The notes: a model not told the origin generated them from the letters alone. Shown: positions 49,367 to 58,457, counted from the first letter of the stretch. The stretch: DNA of 64,000 nucleotides from Paraburkholderia phenoliruptrix (GCF_902859825.1 NZ_CADIKB010000004.1:225410-289409), one strand, 5' to 3'. A program made the numbers and translations.

Positions 49367-50473
49367 TCAACCCACCTTCTGCGCGTAACGCCAGGCGAGT
49401 TCCGCCATTGGCCGCGCGCGCCGGCCCGCATCGAGTGCTTGCGCGCTTGCCGCGGTGCCGTCGACGACTCGCTTCATGATGCCCTGCAGAATCGCCGCGA
49501 TGCGAAACATGTTGTACGCCAGGTAGAAATTCCAGTCGCCGCGAATCTCGAAGCCTGTGCGCGCGCAATATTGCTCGACGTAGTGCTGCTCGTCGGGTAT
49601 GCCCAGCGCGGCCCAGTCAAGGCCCGCGATGCCGCGGAACTGAGCGGGATCGACATGCCACGCCATGCAGTGATACGCGAAATCCGCGAGCGGATCGCCG
49701 AGCGTCGACAATTCCCAGTCGAGTACGGCCAGCACTTTCGGTTGCTTGCGATCGAAGATCAGATTGTCGAGCCGGTAATCGCCATGCACGATCGAGACGC
49801 GCTGGCCGCTTTCGGCGGGCATATGCTGCGGCAACCATTCGATGAGACGCTGCATCGCCTCGATCGGTTCGGTTTCCGACGCAAGGTACTGCTTGCTCCA
49901 GCGGCCGATCTGACGCGCAAAATAGTTGCCCGGCTTGCCATAGTCGGAAAGCCCCACGTCCGCCGGGTCGACGCTGTGCAGTGCGGCGATCACGCGGTTC
50001 ATTTCATCGTAGATCGCGGCGCGTTCAGCGGCGCTCATGCCGGGCAGCGACGGGTCCCACAGCACACGGCCCTCAACGAACTCCATCACATAGAAGGCGC
50101 GCCCGATCACGCTTTCGTCCTCGCACAGCGCAAGCATTCTGGCGACGGGCATGTCCGTGCCGGCGAGCGCATGCATGACGCGGTATTCACGTTCGACGGC
50201 ATGCGCGGACGGCAGCAATTTCGCCGCCGGCCCGGGCTTCGCGCGCATCACGTAAGCGCGCGAGGGCGTGACGAGCTTGAAGGTGGGATTCGACTGCCCG
50301 CCGGCGAACTGCTCGACCGTGAGCGGCCCCGAGAAACCGTCGACATGCCGCGTCAACCACGCGCCGAGCGCTTCATGGTCGAAGCGCTGCCGTTCATTGA
50401 CAGGGCGCGTGCCCTCGAACGCCGAGTAATCCGCCCGCTGTTCCAGTTCGCCGCTTTCTGACGCTTGCACCAT
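49367..50473 (-). CDS. aminoglycoside-phosphotransferase-fold kinase, ACAD10/11 type
   Basis: A 368-residue protein of the APH/choline kinase superfamily. The catalytic loop VHGDYRLDNLIFD and the metal-binding LDWELSTLGDPLADFAYH are intact. The nucleotide-binding region begins with GQSNPTFKL. Bacterial relatives next to acyl-CoA dehydrogenases correspond to the kinase domain of eukaryotic ACAD10/11, which phosphorylates 4-hydroxyacyl-CoA before elimination. The neighbours on both sides support that role over antibiotic resistance. It is 74 bp upstream of the dehydrogenase. Confidence 0.87.
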   Translation of the reverse strand: MVQASESGELEQRADYSAFEGTRPVNERQRFDHEALGAWLTRHVDGFSGPLTVEQFAGGQSNPTFKLVTPSRAYVMRAKPGPAAKLLPSAHAVEREYRVMHALAGTDMPVARMLALCEDESVIGRAFYVMEFVEGRVLWDPSLPGMSAAERAAIYDEMNRVIAALHSVDPADVGLSDYGKPGNYFARQIGRWSKQYLASETEPIEAMQRLIEWLPQHMPAESGQRVSIVHGDYRLDNLIFDRKQPKVLAVLDWELSTLGDPLADFAYHCMAWHVDPAQFRGIAGLDWAALGIPDEQHYVEQYCARTGFEIRGDWNFYLAYNMFRIAAILQGIMKRVVDGTAASAQALDAGRRARPMAELAWRYAQKVG

Positions 50474-50493
50474 GTGTCTCCTCCGGTTCGGGT

Positions 50494-51210
50494 TCAGCTA
50501 CGCGAGTATCGGATGAATTGTGCGTAGAGAATTTCCATCGTCGTATTGCGGATGTCGCGATGCAGCGGCGACGGCGGGGAATAATTGATCGCGCGCAGCA
50601 CCCAGTCGCGCGGTGCCGAGCCGACGTCGAGTGCGTTGATGCAGCCCGTGGCCTGCGCAAGGTGGCCGAAGAATGTGCGGCCGCCGGCCGTGAGCGCATG
50701 CGAGAGAATCGCGCGATTCACCCCGCCGTGCAGCACCAGCAACACGGTGTCCCACGAGCTGTCCTCGCGCAACGCGGCGACGGCGGGCAGCACGCGGTCG
50801 AACAATTCGCCGATCGTCTCCCCGTCGAGAAAGCGCGTGCTTTCCGGCACGATCCCGTCGAACACGCCGAGAAACGCCGCTTCGAGATCCTGCAACGGAA
50901 TCTGCAGCAGCTTGCCGCCGCGAATTTCATGCCACGCCGGTTCGATCTCCACTTCGATCCGCTGACCGGTCTCGGCCAGCACGCGCTGCGCGGTTTCCAC
51001 GGTGCGCGGCAGTCCGCTCACGATCACACGGTCGAAGCGCACCTGCTGTTCGGCGAACACGCGGCCCGCGGCGCTTGCCTGCTCCCGGCCGTTGGCGTTC
51101 AAAGGCACGGTTTCGGGATCGATTGTCCGGCCGGAGTCGTCGAAGTACGTCACATCGCCGTGACGCATCAGATAGATGCGCCGGCGCTTCGGTAGCTGAT
51201 AGGCGGGCAT
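50494..51210 (-). CDS. histidine phosphatase superfamily protein
   Basis: A 238-residue phosphoglycerate-mutase-like phosphatase. The phosphoacceptor His is in YLMRHGDVTYF near residue 13, and the second catalytic His in LLVLHGGVNRAILSHA. ATG 51210 is used because GCGAGGGACC precedes it; a longer in-frame reading overlaps the enoyl-CoA hydratase. It lies between that gene (10-bp gap) and the kinase (20-bp gap), so it acts in the same pathway, perhaps dephosphorylating an intermediate or a side product. Confidence 0.88.
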   Translation of the reverse strand: MPAYQLPKRRRIYLMRHGDVTYFDDSGRTIDPETVPLNANGREQASAAGRVFAEQQVRFDRVIVSGLPRTVETAQRVLAETGQRIEVEIEPAWHEIRGGKLLQIPLQDLEAAFLGVFDGIVPESTRFLDGETIGELFDRVLPAVAALREDSSWDTVLLVLHGGVNRAILSHALTAGGRTFFGHLAQATGCINALDVGSAPRDWVLRAINYSPPSPLHRDIRNTTMEILYAQFIRYSRS

Positions 51211-51220
51211 GGTCCCTCGC

Positions 51221-52009
51221 TTATTTGTAGACGGGCGCGCGTTTTTCGAGGAACGCGGAAATACCCTCCAGCGCGTCGCGATGATGCAGCGAGGCGACGA
51301 AGTTATCGCGTTCGGCAACGAGATGCGTGGAAAGCGGCTGCGTGCCGGCCGCGCAGACCAGGGTCTTGATGCGCGCGGCCGAATTGGGCGAGATCTTGCC
51401 GAGCTCGTCCGCCCATGCGACGGCGGCGTCGCGCGCCGTGCCCGGCTTCACGAGCCTGTTGACGACGCCGAGTTCGTGCAAACGCGCGGCGCCGATCGGC
51501 TTGCCTTCGATCAGCACTTCCGTGGCCAGCTGGCGAGGCAGCGCCTGCGCGAGGAACCACGAGCCCCCGCCGTCGGGTGTGAGGCCGACGCGCGCATACG
51601 ACATCACGAATTTGGCGTCTTCGGCCGCGACGATCAGATCGCATGCCAGCGCGAGCGAAAAGCCGGCGCCGGCAGCCGCGCCGTCGACCGCGGCAATCAC
51701 CGGTTTCGAGGACAGCCGCAGCGCCGAGATCCACTCGGCCAGCAGGTCGATGCTTTGTGCCTGCACCGAAGGGTCTTTCGCGCGGTTTTCGAGCAGACGG
51801 TTCAGGTTGCCGCCCGCGCAAAAAAAGTTGTCCGCGCCGGCGATCACCACGGCGCGAATAGATGGATCGCGTTCCACTGAATCGAGCGCTTCGATCCCGG
51901 CCGCATACATGTCGGGGTGCAACGCGTTGCGGGCGCCGGGGTTCGATAGCGTGAGAACCAGTGTCGATTCGCTTTCTGGGGGGCGCGAGGTGAGCAGTTC
52001 GGCGCTCAT
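51221..52009 (-). CDS. enoyl-CoA hydratase/isomerase family protein
   Basis: A 262-residue crotonase-fold enzyme. The oxyanion-hole segments ADNFFCAGGNLNRLL and AGAGFSLALACDLIVA are present, followed by FVMSYARVGLTPDGGGSWFL; the catalytic Glu position is less obvious (Asp in TPDGGG), so the reaction may be an isomerisation or hydrolysis rather than plain hydration. ATG 52009 overlaps the stop of the upstream dehydrogenase gene (ATGA). Confidence 0.88.
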   Translation of the reverse strand: MSAELLTSRPPESESTLVLTLSNPGARNALHPDMYAAGIEALDSVERDPSIRAVVIAGADNFFCAGGNLNRLLENRAKDPSVQAQSIDLLAEWISALRLSSKPVIAAVDGAAAGAGFSLALACDLIVAAEDAKFVMSYARVGLTPDGGGSWFLAQALPRQLATEVLIEGKPIGAARLHELGVVNRLVKPGTARDAAVAWADELGKISPNSAARIKTLVCAAGTQPLSTHLVAERDNFVASLHHRDALEGISAFLEKRAPVYK

Positions 52010-53562
52010 GATTGTGTCTCCGTATCGTTGTCTGCGGCGTCGCACTGAGTGAGCGACAGGCCGAGTTGCGCGCGGCGCGCGAGCCACGGCGACGGCCGGT
52101 AGCGCGGCTCGCCGAGCACGTCGAACATATTGCGCAAAATGGTGAGGATGGTTTTCGCGCCGAGTGCGTCGCCGAGTGCAAGCGGCCCGCGCGGATAGCC
52201 GAGGCCGAGCATCACGGCCAGGTCGATGTCTTCCGGCGACGCAATCTGCTTTTGCGCGATCTCGCAGCCGATGTTGACGATCGTTGCCACCACGCGCTGG
52301 GTGACGAACCCCGTCGAGTCGCGAATGACGGTGACCGGCACGCCGTCGGCGGCAAAGAGCGCGTGGCCGGCGTCGCGCGCGGCGCGCGTGGTGGCGGGCG
52401 TGGTCATCAGCGTGCGGCGTTGGGCGCCGACGAGTGGAAAGAGCGCGTCGATGGCGACGACGCGGCGCGCGTCGAGCGCTTCGGCGACGGCGGCCGTGGT
52501 GGCGTCGTGGCCGAACGGTGTGACGACAATCAGCGAATCGGCAGCGGGTGTCGCGCCTTCGTCTAGCGTCACGCCGGCTTTCCCGATGAGTTCCACGACG
52601 GCTTCGCGAGCTTCCGGGTATCGCTTGCTGACCCAGACGCTCGCCGGCAGCGCAGTGGGCGCGGGGGCTTCCGCGGCCGCCTGCTGCTTGCCGTCTTCAT
52701 AGCGATAAAACCCTTCGCCGGTCTTGCGGCCGAGCAGTCCGCCCGCGAGCCGTGTGCCGGTAATGGGCGAGGGCGTAAAGCGCGGCTCCTCATAAAACTG
52801 ATGGTAGATCGACTCCATCACCGGGTGTGAAACGTCGAGCGCGGTCAGGTCGAGCAGCTCGAACGGGCCGAGGCGAAAGCCCGCTTGCTCGCGCATGATT
52901 CGGTCGATGTCGGCGAAACTCGCCACGCCTTCGCCGGCCACGCGCAGGCCCTCGGTATTCATGCCTCGGCCCGCGTGATTGACGATGAAGCCAGGCATGT
53001 CTTTCGCGCGAACCGGCGTGTGGCCCATGCGGCGCGCGAGGTCCATCAACGCGTCACCTGCTTCGCGGTCGCTGCGCAGGCCGTCGATCACTTCGACCAC
53101 TTTCATGAGCGGGACCGGATTGAAGAAGTGATAGCCGACCACGCGGGACGGGTCGCTACAGCCCGCGGCGATCGCCGTGATGGACAGCGACGACGTGTTC
53201 GACGCGAGCACGCAACGTCCGCTCACCACGGTCTCGAGTTCGCGAAAGAGCGCCTGCTTGACTTCGAGCTTTTCGACGATCGCCTCGATCACGAGATCGC
53301 AATCCACGAGTTCGCTGATCGAATGCGCGGCCTTGACGTTGGCGAGCGCGGCGAGCGAACGCGCGTCGTCGAGCTTGCCTTTGGCGGTGAGCTTGGCGAA
53401 CGTGTCGGCGAGGTAATCGCGCGCGGCGCCGATTGCAGCCGGATTCGCGTCGTAGAGGCGCACGGTGAGACCGGCGAGCGCCGGGATCTGCGCGATGCCG
53501 CGGCCCATTGCTCCGCTGCCGACAATGCCGATAGTCTCGATGCTGAAATTGCGAGAGGTCAT
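52006..53562 (-). CDS. 3-hydroxyacyl-CoA dehydrogenase, PaaH-like
   Basis: A 518-residue NAD-dependent dehydrogenase oxidising 3-hydroxyacyl-CoA to 3-ketoacyl-CoA. The N-terminal Rossmann motif is GIVGSGAMGRGIAQ. A first 3HCDH C-terminal domain (about 190-285, KDMPGFIVNHAGRGMNTEG, GPFELLDL) is followed by a linker and a second one (about 410-510, DSTGFVTQRVVATIVN, LGLGYPRGPLALGD). This double arrangement is that of PaaH/PaaC-type enzymes. ATG 53562 is preferred over 53580 because GGAG precedes it while a likely -10 box lies right at the earlier one. It heads the five-gene operon. Confidence 0.9.
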   Translation of the reverse strand: MTSRNFSIETIGIVGSGAMGRGIAQIPALAGLTVRLYDANPAAIGAARDYLADTFAKLTAKGKLDDARSLAALANVKAAHSISELVDCDLVIEAIVEKLEVKQALFRELETVVSGRCVLASNTSSLSITAIAAGCSDPSRVVGYHFFNPVPLMKVVEVIDGLRSDREAGDALMDLARRMGHTPVRAKDMPGFIVNHAGRGMNTEGLRVAGEGVASFADIDRIMREQAGFRLGPFELLDLTALDVSHPVMESIYHQFYEEPRFTPSPITGTRLAGGLLGRKTGEGFYRYEDGKQQAAAEAPAPTALPASVWVSKRYPEAREAVVELIGKAGVTLDEGATPAADSLIVVTPFGHDATTAAVAEALDARRVVAIDALFPLVGAQRRTLMTTPATTRAARDAGHALFAADGVPVTVIRDSTGFVTQRVVATIVNIGCEIAQKQIASPEDIDLAVMLGLGYPRGPLALGDALGAKTILTILRNMFDVLGEPRYRPSPWLARRAQLGLSLTQCDAADNDTETQS

Positions 53563-53694
53563 TGTGTTGCTCGACTCCATGGTTATTTTAGAATAGCACG
53601 CTCGTGCACATTACCTGACGGTTGCCGGGCGGCTGCCGCATCTGTTGATCAGCAGTTCAACAGTTTCACCTACGCAGGAAACAAGGAGACAACG

Positions 53695-54342
53695 ATGATC
53701 AAGCTCTGCGGCTTTGCGCTTTCCAACTACTACAACAAGGTGAAGTTCGTTCTCCTCGAACACGGCATCGAGTTCGAGGAGGTGTTCGTCGAGCCGAGCC
53801 AGGACGAGGCGGTGCTCGCTCACTCGCCGCTCGGCAAAGTGCCTTATTTGCAGACGGAACACGGCGATTTGTGCGAATCGCAATGTATCGTCGAGTATCT
53901 CGCCGCGCGCTTTCCCGACAGGCAGATTTTCTCCGCGGATCCCTGGGAGGCGGCCAAGGAGCGCGAGTTGATCACGTTCGTCGATGTGCATCTCGAACTG
54001 ACGGTGCGCAATCTGTACAAGGAAGCGTTTTTCGGCGGCACGGTGAGCGATGCGACCAAGGGCCGGGTCGAGAAGCTGCTCGCGCATCACATCGCGGGCT
54101 TCAGGCGGATAGCGAAGTTCGCGCCGTATTTGCGCGGCGAGCGGTTCAGCGTCGCGGATGCGGCCGGCTATGTAAGCTTGCCGCTCGTCGGCATGGCGAC
54201 GCAGGCTGTCTATGGCCGCGATTTTCTGCTCGACGCCGGTCTGGACTGGAAGAGCTATGTGAAAGCGATCAACAGCCGGCCAGCCGCGCAGCGCGTGACC
54301 GAGGACCGCAAGGCGTATATCGCGGCGTCGCGTCCGGCCTGA
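53695..54342 (+). CDS. glutathione S-transferase family protein
   Basis: A 215-residue cytosolic GST. The thioredoxin-fold N-terminal domain begins MIKLCGFALSNYYNKVKFVLLE and carries the cis-Pro LGKVPYLQ and the ES motif LCESQCIVEYLA that bind glutathione. The helical domain includes FSVADAAGYVSLPL. ATG 53695 is used because ACAAGGAGACAACG precedes it; the long in-frame reading upstream lies opposite the dehydrogenase gene and is an artefact. The gene is divergent from the acyl-CoA operon with 132 bp between starts. Confidence 0.92.
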   Translation: MIKLCGFALSNYYNKVKFVLLEHGIEFEEVFVEPSQDEAVLAHSPLGKVPYLQTEHGDLCESQCIVEYLAARFPDRQIFSADPWEAAKERELITFVDVHLELTVRNLYKEAFFGGTVSDATKGRVEKLLAHHIAGFRRIAKFAPYLRGERFSVADAAGYVSLPLVGMATQAVYGRDFLLDAGLDWKSYVKAINSRPAAQRVTEDRKAYIAASRPA

Positions 54343-54523
54343 CTGAGGGCGCCGACCGGGGCACCGCGAAATGCCACACGAAGCGCAACACGAAGTGCAA
54401 CGCGGAATGCAACCCGAAACGCGCCGCGCGGCATGAAGCGAGCCGCGGCGCCCGGCGCACGCGCTGGCCGCTGCGCGCGATGACGAGGAACGTGGGTTCG
54501 TTCGCAGCATCGCGCGTGACATG

Positions 54524-55696
54524 CTAGAGCTGCGCCAGCCGCTCGAGCGCCGTGGCGAGCGTGCTTTCCTGCTTCGCAAAACAGAAGCGCACTACGCCCG
54601 ACTCGTGCGCCTCGTGATAGAACGCGGAGACCGGAATGGCGGCGACGCCGATTTCGCCGGTCAGCCATTGCGCGAACTCGGCTTCGGGCAGATCGCTGAT
54701 GGCGGAATAGTCGACGCACTGAAAGTACGTGCCCGTGCAAGGCAGGAGCTTGAAGCGGGAATGGGCGAGGCCGGCGCGGAAGAAATCGCGCTTCTTCTGA
54801 TAAAACGCCGGCAGCTCCAGATACGGCGCCGGGTCTTTCATATACTCGGCGAGACCGATCTGCATCGGCGTGTTCACGGTGAAGACGTTGAACTGATGGA
54901 CTTTGCGGAATTCGGCGGTCAGCGCGGCCGGCGCCGCAACGTAGCCGACTTTCCAGCCGGTCACGTGATACGTTTTGCCGAAGCTCGACACGACGAAACT
55001 GCGTTGCGCCAGCTCCGGATAACGCGCCACGCTTTCGTGCGGTGCGCCGTCGTACACCATGTGTTCGTACACTTCGTCCGAGAGAATCAGCACGTTGGTA
55101 CCGCGCACGATGTCTTCAAGCTTGCGCATGTCTTCGGCGCGCCAGACGGTGCCGGTCGGATTGTGCGGCGTATTGATCAACAAAAGCCGCGTTTTCGGCG
55201 TGATGGCGGAGGCGAGCCTGTCGAACGGGATCGCGTAGTCCGGCGCCTCCAGTGTGACGAATACGGGTTTGCCGCCCGCCAGCTCGATGGACGGAAGATA
55301 GCTGTCGTAGGTCGGTTCGATGACGATCACTTCGTCGCCCGGATGGACCGTGCACAGAATCGCGGTCAACAGCGCCTGGGTCGCGCCCGCCGTGACGGTG
55401 ATTTCCGTGGCGGCGTCATAGCGGCGGCCGTACAGACTGGCGATTTTGCTGGAGATCGCTTCGCGCAGCGACGCGGCGCCTGCCATCGGCGGATACTGGT
55501 TGTGGCCGTCGCGCATTGCATTCGCAACCGCCTCCACGATGCGCGGATCGCAGCCGAAGTCGGGAAAGCCCTGGCCGAGGTTCACCGCGCCTTTTTCGGC
55601 GGCGAGCGCGCTCATCACGGTGAAGATCGTGGTGCCGACATTCGGCAGGCGCGAGGGAAACGAGGGACTCATGGGCGTGTCGTGCGGTGCATTCAT
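54524..55696 (-). CDS. PLP-dependent aminotransferase, class I/II (methionine/kynurenine type)
   Basis: A 390-residue fold-type I aminotransferase. Typical blocks are NLGQGFPDFGCDPRI, GHNQYPPMAGAASLREA, LLINTPHNPTGTVW and LSDEVYEHMVYD. The PLP Lys is at residue 241 in SSFGKTYHVTGWKVGYV. This pattern fits YbdL-like methionine aminotransferase or kynurenine-oxoglutarate transaminase. Starts at 55735, 55696 and 55672 are all in frame and none has a clear ribosome-binding site; homology begins shortly after the last. It stands alone, 84 bp from the PIN gene. Confidence 0.9.
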   Translation of the reverse strand: MNAPHDTPMSPSFPSRLPNVGTTIFTVMSALAAEKGAVNLGQGFPDFGCDPRIVEAVANAMRDGHNQYPPMAGAASLREAISSKIASLYGRRYDAATEITVTAGATQALLTAILCTVHPGDEVIVIEPTYDSYLPSIELAGGKPVFVTLEAPDYAIPFDRLASAITPKTRLLLINTPHNPTGTVWRAEDMRKLEDIVRGTNVLILSDEVYEHMVYDGAPHESVARYPELAQRSFVVSSFGKTYHVTGWKVGYVAAPAALTAEFRKVHQFNVFTVNTPMQIGLAEYMKDPAPYLELPAFYQKKRDFFRAGLAHSRFKLLPCTGTYFQCVDYSAISDLPEAEFAQWLTGEIGVAAIPVSAFYHEAHESGVVRFCFAKQESTLATALERLAQL

Positions 55697-55819
55697 GGCG
55701 CTGTTCGGGCAGGACGGGTGAGTGGGCGCAGGCATCGTTTGAAACCCGCGAAGCCTGATTGTAGGGAATCGCGGCGCCGCGTGCGCGGCCGCGCCGCAGC
55801 GCGGGTTCGAAGCCTAGGG

Positions 55820-56344
55820 TTATACCGGGCTTTCCATGGCTGCGGCTCGGCTCGTCGAACCGCCAGGTGCGTTGCCGGCAGGATCAGCCAGCGAGGCGGC
55901 GAACGGCGCGGGCTGCGCGATCTGAAAGCCGAAATCGCGCGCGATCCGCTTCGCGAGCTTCAATACGGCGCGATCTTTCGAAATCAGCCAGTGCGCCTGT
56001 GCGGCATGCGCGAGTTCGAGGAATTTCTGATCGTCGCGGTCCTTGCATCTGGGGAGCGGCCGCGCGTCTTCGGGCTGCGCAGCAGGTTCGACAAGCTGCG
56101 CGAGGCGCCCGAGAACGGCGAGCGCGGCGGACTTGTCCACCTTGCGTTCGACGAACTGCGGATAGTCGAGCACGTAAGTGAGTTCGGCGAGGCAGCGCGC
56201 GTCGATCAGCGCGGCGAGGGCGCCGCTTTCAAGCGCGGCGCGAATGGGCCGCGTGTGCGGATCGTCGAACACGAGAATGTCGATCCAGACATTGGAATCG
56301 AGAACGACGCGCAAAGCGCCGCGTGAGGCATGGGAACCGGGCAT
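55820..56344 (-). CDS. PIN-domain protein, putative toxin component (COG1569-like)
   Basis: A 174-residue PIN-domain ribonuclease candidate. The metal-binding acidic residues are in place: Asp16 (LDSNVWIDIL), Glu54 (AELTYVL), Asp102 and Asp105 (CKDRDDQKFLELA) and Asp124 (ISKDRAVLKLA). The end is a Ser/Pro/Ala-rich tail of about 25 residues. It belongs to the PIN family annotated as a toxin-antitoxin toxin, but no small antitoxin gene lies on either side, so it may be a solitary nuclease. It is divergent from yaaA with 57 bp between starts. Confidence 0.85.
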   Translation of the reverse strand: MPGSHASRGALRVVLDSNVWIDILVFDDPHTRPIRAALESGALAALIDARCLAELTYVLDYPQFVERKVDKSAALAVLGRLAQLVEPAAQPEDARPLPRCKDRDDQKFLELAHAAQAHWLISKDRAVLKLAKRIARDFGFQIAQPAPFAASLADPAGNAPGGSTSRAAAMESPV

Positions 56345-56401
56345 TCGTTACAATCTGGCTTTCGTCTTTGACCGCCAGGCACGGCGTGCCTGCAAGCCTC
56401 T

Positions 56402-57184
56402 ATGATAATCGTTCTGTCGCCGGCGAAATCGCTCGACTACGACACCCCGCCTCACGTCAAGAAGCACACCATTCCCGATTTTGTCGACGATGCCGCCGAA
56501 TTGATCAGCGGCCTGCGTCGTTTGTCGCCGCAACAGATCGCCTCGCTCATGAGCATTTCCGATCAGCTGGCGCACCTCAATTTCGAGCGCTATGCGCAGT
56601 GGTCGCCGCGCTTCGGCACGGACAACGCGAAGCAGGCCGTGCTCGCGTTCAACGGCGACGTGTATGAGGGCTTGAACGCGAAGACGTTGTCGTCGGCGGA
56701 TCTGGACTTTGCCCAGAACCACGTGCGCGTGTTGTCCGGGCTCTATGGGCTGCTGCGTCCGCTCGATCTGCTGCAGCCGTATCGTCTGGAAATGGGCACG
56801 CGCCTCGCCAACCCGCGCGGCAAAGACCTGTACGCATTCTGGGGCGAGCGCATCACCCAAGCCTTGAACGTGCAATTGAAGAAGCGCGCGGCGGGCTCGC
56901 GGGTGCTGGTGAACTGCGCGTCGGGTGAGTATTTCAGGTCGGTCAAGCCGAAGCTGCTGGAAGCGCCGGTCATCACGCCGGTGTTCGAGGACTGGAAGGG
57001 CGGCCGCTACAAGATCATCAGCTTTCATGCAAAGCGCGCGCGCGGGCTGATGGCGCGCTATGTCGTCGAACATCGCCTCGACCAGCCGGAACAGCTGAAG
57101 GCGTTCGACTCGGAAGGCTATGCGTTCGACGTTCAGGCCTCGAACGATTCCACTTACGTATTCCGCCGCCGCGTCGCCGAATAA
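56402..57184 (+). CDS. yaaA: peroxide stress protein YaaA (DUF328/UPF0246)
   Basis: A 260-residue cytoplasmic protein of the YaaA family, which in E. coli limits free iron and oxidative damage and binds DNA. The family onset [16 protein letters not shown] is followed by [31 protein letters not shown] and VNCASGEYF. Length is standard. The start follows the divergent promoter space shared with the PIN gene. The M14 peptidase gene begins 64 bp downstream. Confidence 0.95.
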   Translation: MIIVLSPAKSLDYDTPPHVKKHTIPDFVDDAAELISGLRRLSPQQIASLMSISDQLAHLNFERYAQWSPRFGTDNAKQAVLAFNGDVYEGLNAKTLSSADLDFAQNHVRVLSGLYGLLRPLDLLQPYRLEMGTRLANPRGKDLYAFWGERITQALNVQLKKRAAGSRVLVNCASGEYFRSVKPKLLEAPVITPVFEDWKGGRYKIISFHAKRARGLMARYVVEHRLDQPEQLKAFDSEGYAFDVQASNDSTYVFRRRVAE

Positions 57185-57248
57185 GCGGAACGCCGCCCGG
57201 CGGAGCGCCGCCCGGGGGTTTGCCGCACACCCTGCAGAGAATCACATC

Positions 57249-58403
57249 ATGACTATATCGATTACGAGCAACTTCGACGCGGGCGCAATCGAGGTGCTGT
57301 CCTGCGCGCAAGCCGGGGACATCCGCCTGCGCGTCAGGCCCGACAGCCATGCGGACTTCGCGCAGTGGTTCTACTTCCGGCTCTCGGGCGCGGCAGGCGA
57401 GCGCTGTGTGATGACCTTCGAGAATGCGGCGGCGTGCGCCTTTGCGGAAGGTTGGCGCGACTACCAGGCCGTGGCCAGCTACGACCGCGTCAACTGGTTT
57501 CGCGTGCCGACGTCCTACGACGGCCGCGTGCTCATCATCGACCATACGCCGGAGTTCGACCACATTTACTACGCGTACTTCGAGCCGTACAGCGAGGAAC
57601 GTCACGCCGAGTTTCTCGGCGCCGTTCAGCAGATGCCGCATGCCGCGCTCACCGAACTGGGCACGACCGTCGAGGGCCGGCCGGTGTCGCTGCTCACGCT
57701 CGGCACGCCGCGAAGCGGCGACACGCCGAAGAAGAACATCTGGCTGATCGCGCGTCAGCATCCCGGCGAAACAATGGCCGAATGGTTTATCGAAGGGCTC
57801 GTAAAGCGGCTCGTCGGCTGGGGCGATTGGGCGGGCGATCCGGTTGCGCGCAAGCTGTACGATCACGCCGTGTTTCATATCGTGCCCAACATGAACCCGG
57901 ACGGCAGCGTGCACGGAAACCTGCGCACGAACGCGGCGGGCGCTAATCTGAACCGCGAGTGGATGGAGCCGGACGCCGCCCGAAGTCCCGAGGTCCTCGT
58001 GGTGCGTGACGCAATTCGCGCAACCGGTTGTGATCTGTTCTTCGACGTTCACGGCGACGAGGCGCTGCCTTACGTGTTCGTGGCGGGCTCCGAGATGCTG
58101 CCGGGATTCACCGAGCGGCAAGCCGAGGAACAGAAAGCCTTTATCGAAGCATTCAAACAGGCGAGCCCTGATTTCCAGGACAAGTACGGCTACGCGGCGA
58201 GCAAGTATCGCGAAGATGCGCTCAAGCTGGCGTCGAAATATATCGGCAACGAATTTGGCTGTTTGTCATTGACGCTGGAAATGCCGTTCAAGGACAACGC
58301 CAACTTGCCTGACGAACGGGTGGGCTGGAACGGCGAGCGCAGCGCGTCGCTCGGCGCGGCGATGCTGCAGGCCATTTTGTGGCATCTGGAGAGGTTCGCC
58401 TGA
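57249..58403 (+). CDS. M14 metallocarboxypeptidase, cytosolic carboxypeptidase (AGBL/CCP)-like
   Basis: A 384-residue protein. The N-terminal domain (about residues 1-125, QWFYFRLSGAAGE) resembles the beta-sandwich that precedes the catalytic domain in cytosolic carboxypeptidases. Zinc ligands are His171 and Glu174 in RQHPGETMAEW and His268 in FFDVHGDEALPYVF; the catalytic Glu344 is in LTLEMPF. The substrate-binding NxNREW appears as GANLNREW. No signal peptide, so it acts in the cytoplasm. Eukaryotic relatives remove glutamates from tubulin; bacterial substrates are unknown. Confidence 0.88.
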   Translation: MTISITSNFDAGAIEVLSCAQAGDIRLRVRPDSHADFAQWFYFRLSGAAGERCVMTFENAAACAFAEGWRDYQAVASYDRVNWFRVPTSYDGRVLIIDHTPEFDHIYYAYFEPYSEERHAEFLGAVQQMPHAALTELGTTVEGRPVSLLTLGTPRSGDTPKKNIWLIARQHPGETMAEWFIEGLVKRLVGWGDWAGDPVARKLYDHAVFHIVPNMNPDGSVHGNLRTNAAGANLNREWMEPDAARSPEVLVVRDAIRATGCDLFFDVHGDEALPYVFVAGSEMLPGFTERQAEEQKAFIEAFKQASPDFQDKYGYAASKYREDALKLASKYIGNEFGCLSLTLEMPFKDNANLPDERVGWNGERSASLGAAMLQAILWHLERFA

Positions 58404-58411
58404 TGGGTGGC

Positions 58412-58457
58412 GGCACACAAAGGCACACATGGATTGCGCGTGTGCCTTTGTGTTGCC
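58412..58457. repeat. long hairpin downstream of the M14 peptidase gene
   Basis: GGCACACAAAGGCACAC and GTGTGCCTTTGTGTTGCC are complementary over 17 bp with a single bulge, around an 11-base loop. No T run follows on either strand, so it may be an mRNA-stabilising stem or a factor-aided terminator. Confidence 0.65.

Noticed and set aside
49367..50473. Aminoglycoside resistance kinase
   Set aside because: The fold motifs are shared, but the position among acyl-CoA enzymes and the ACAD10/11-type partner argue for a metabolic kinase.
52885..53694. Long N-terminal extension of the GST gene at 53695
   Set aside because: It is in frame but runs antisense to the 3-hydroxyacyl-CoA dehydrogenase gene. 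The GST start at 53695 has a clear ribosome-binding site and the normal family N-terminus.
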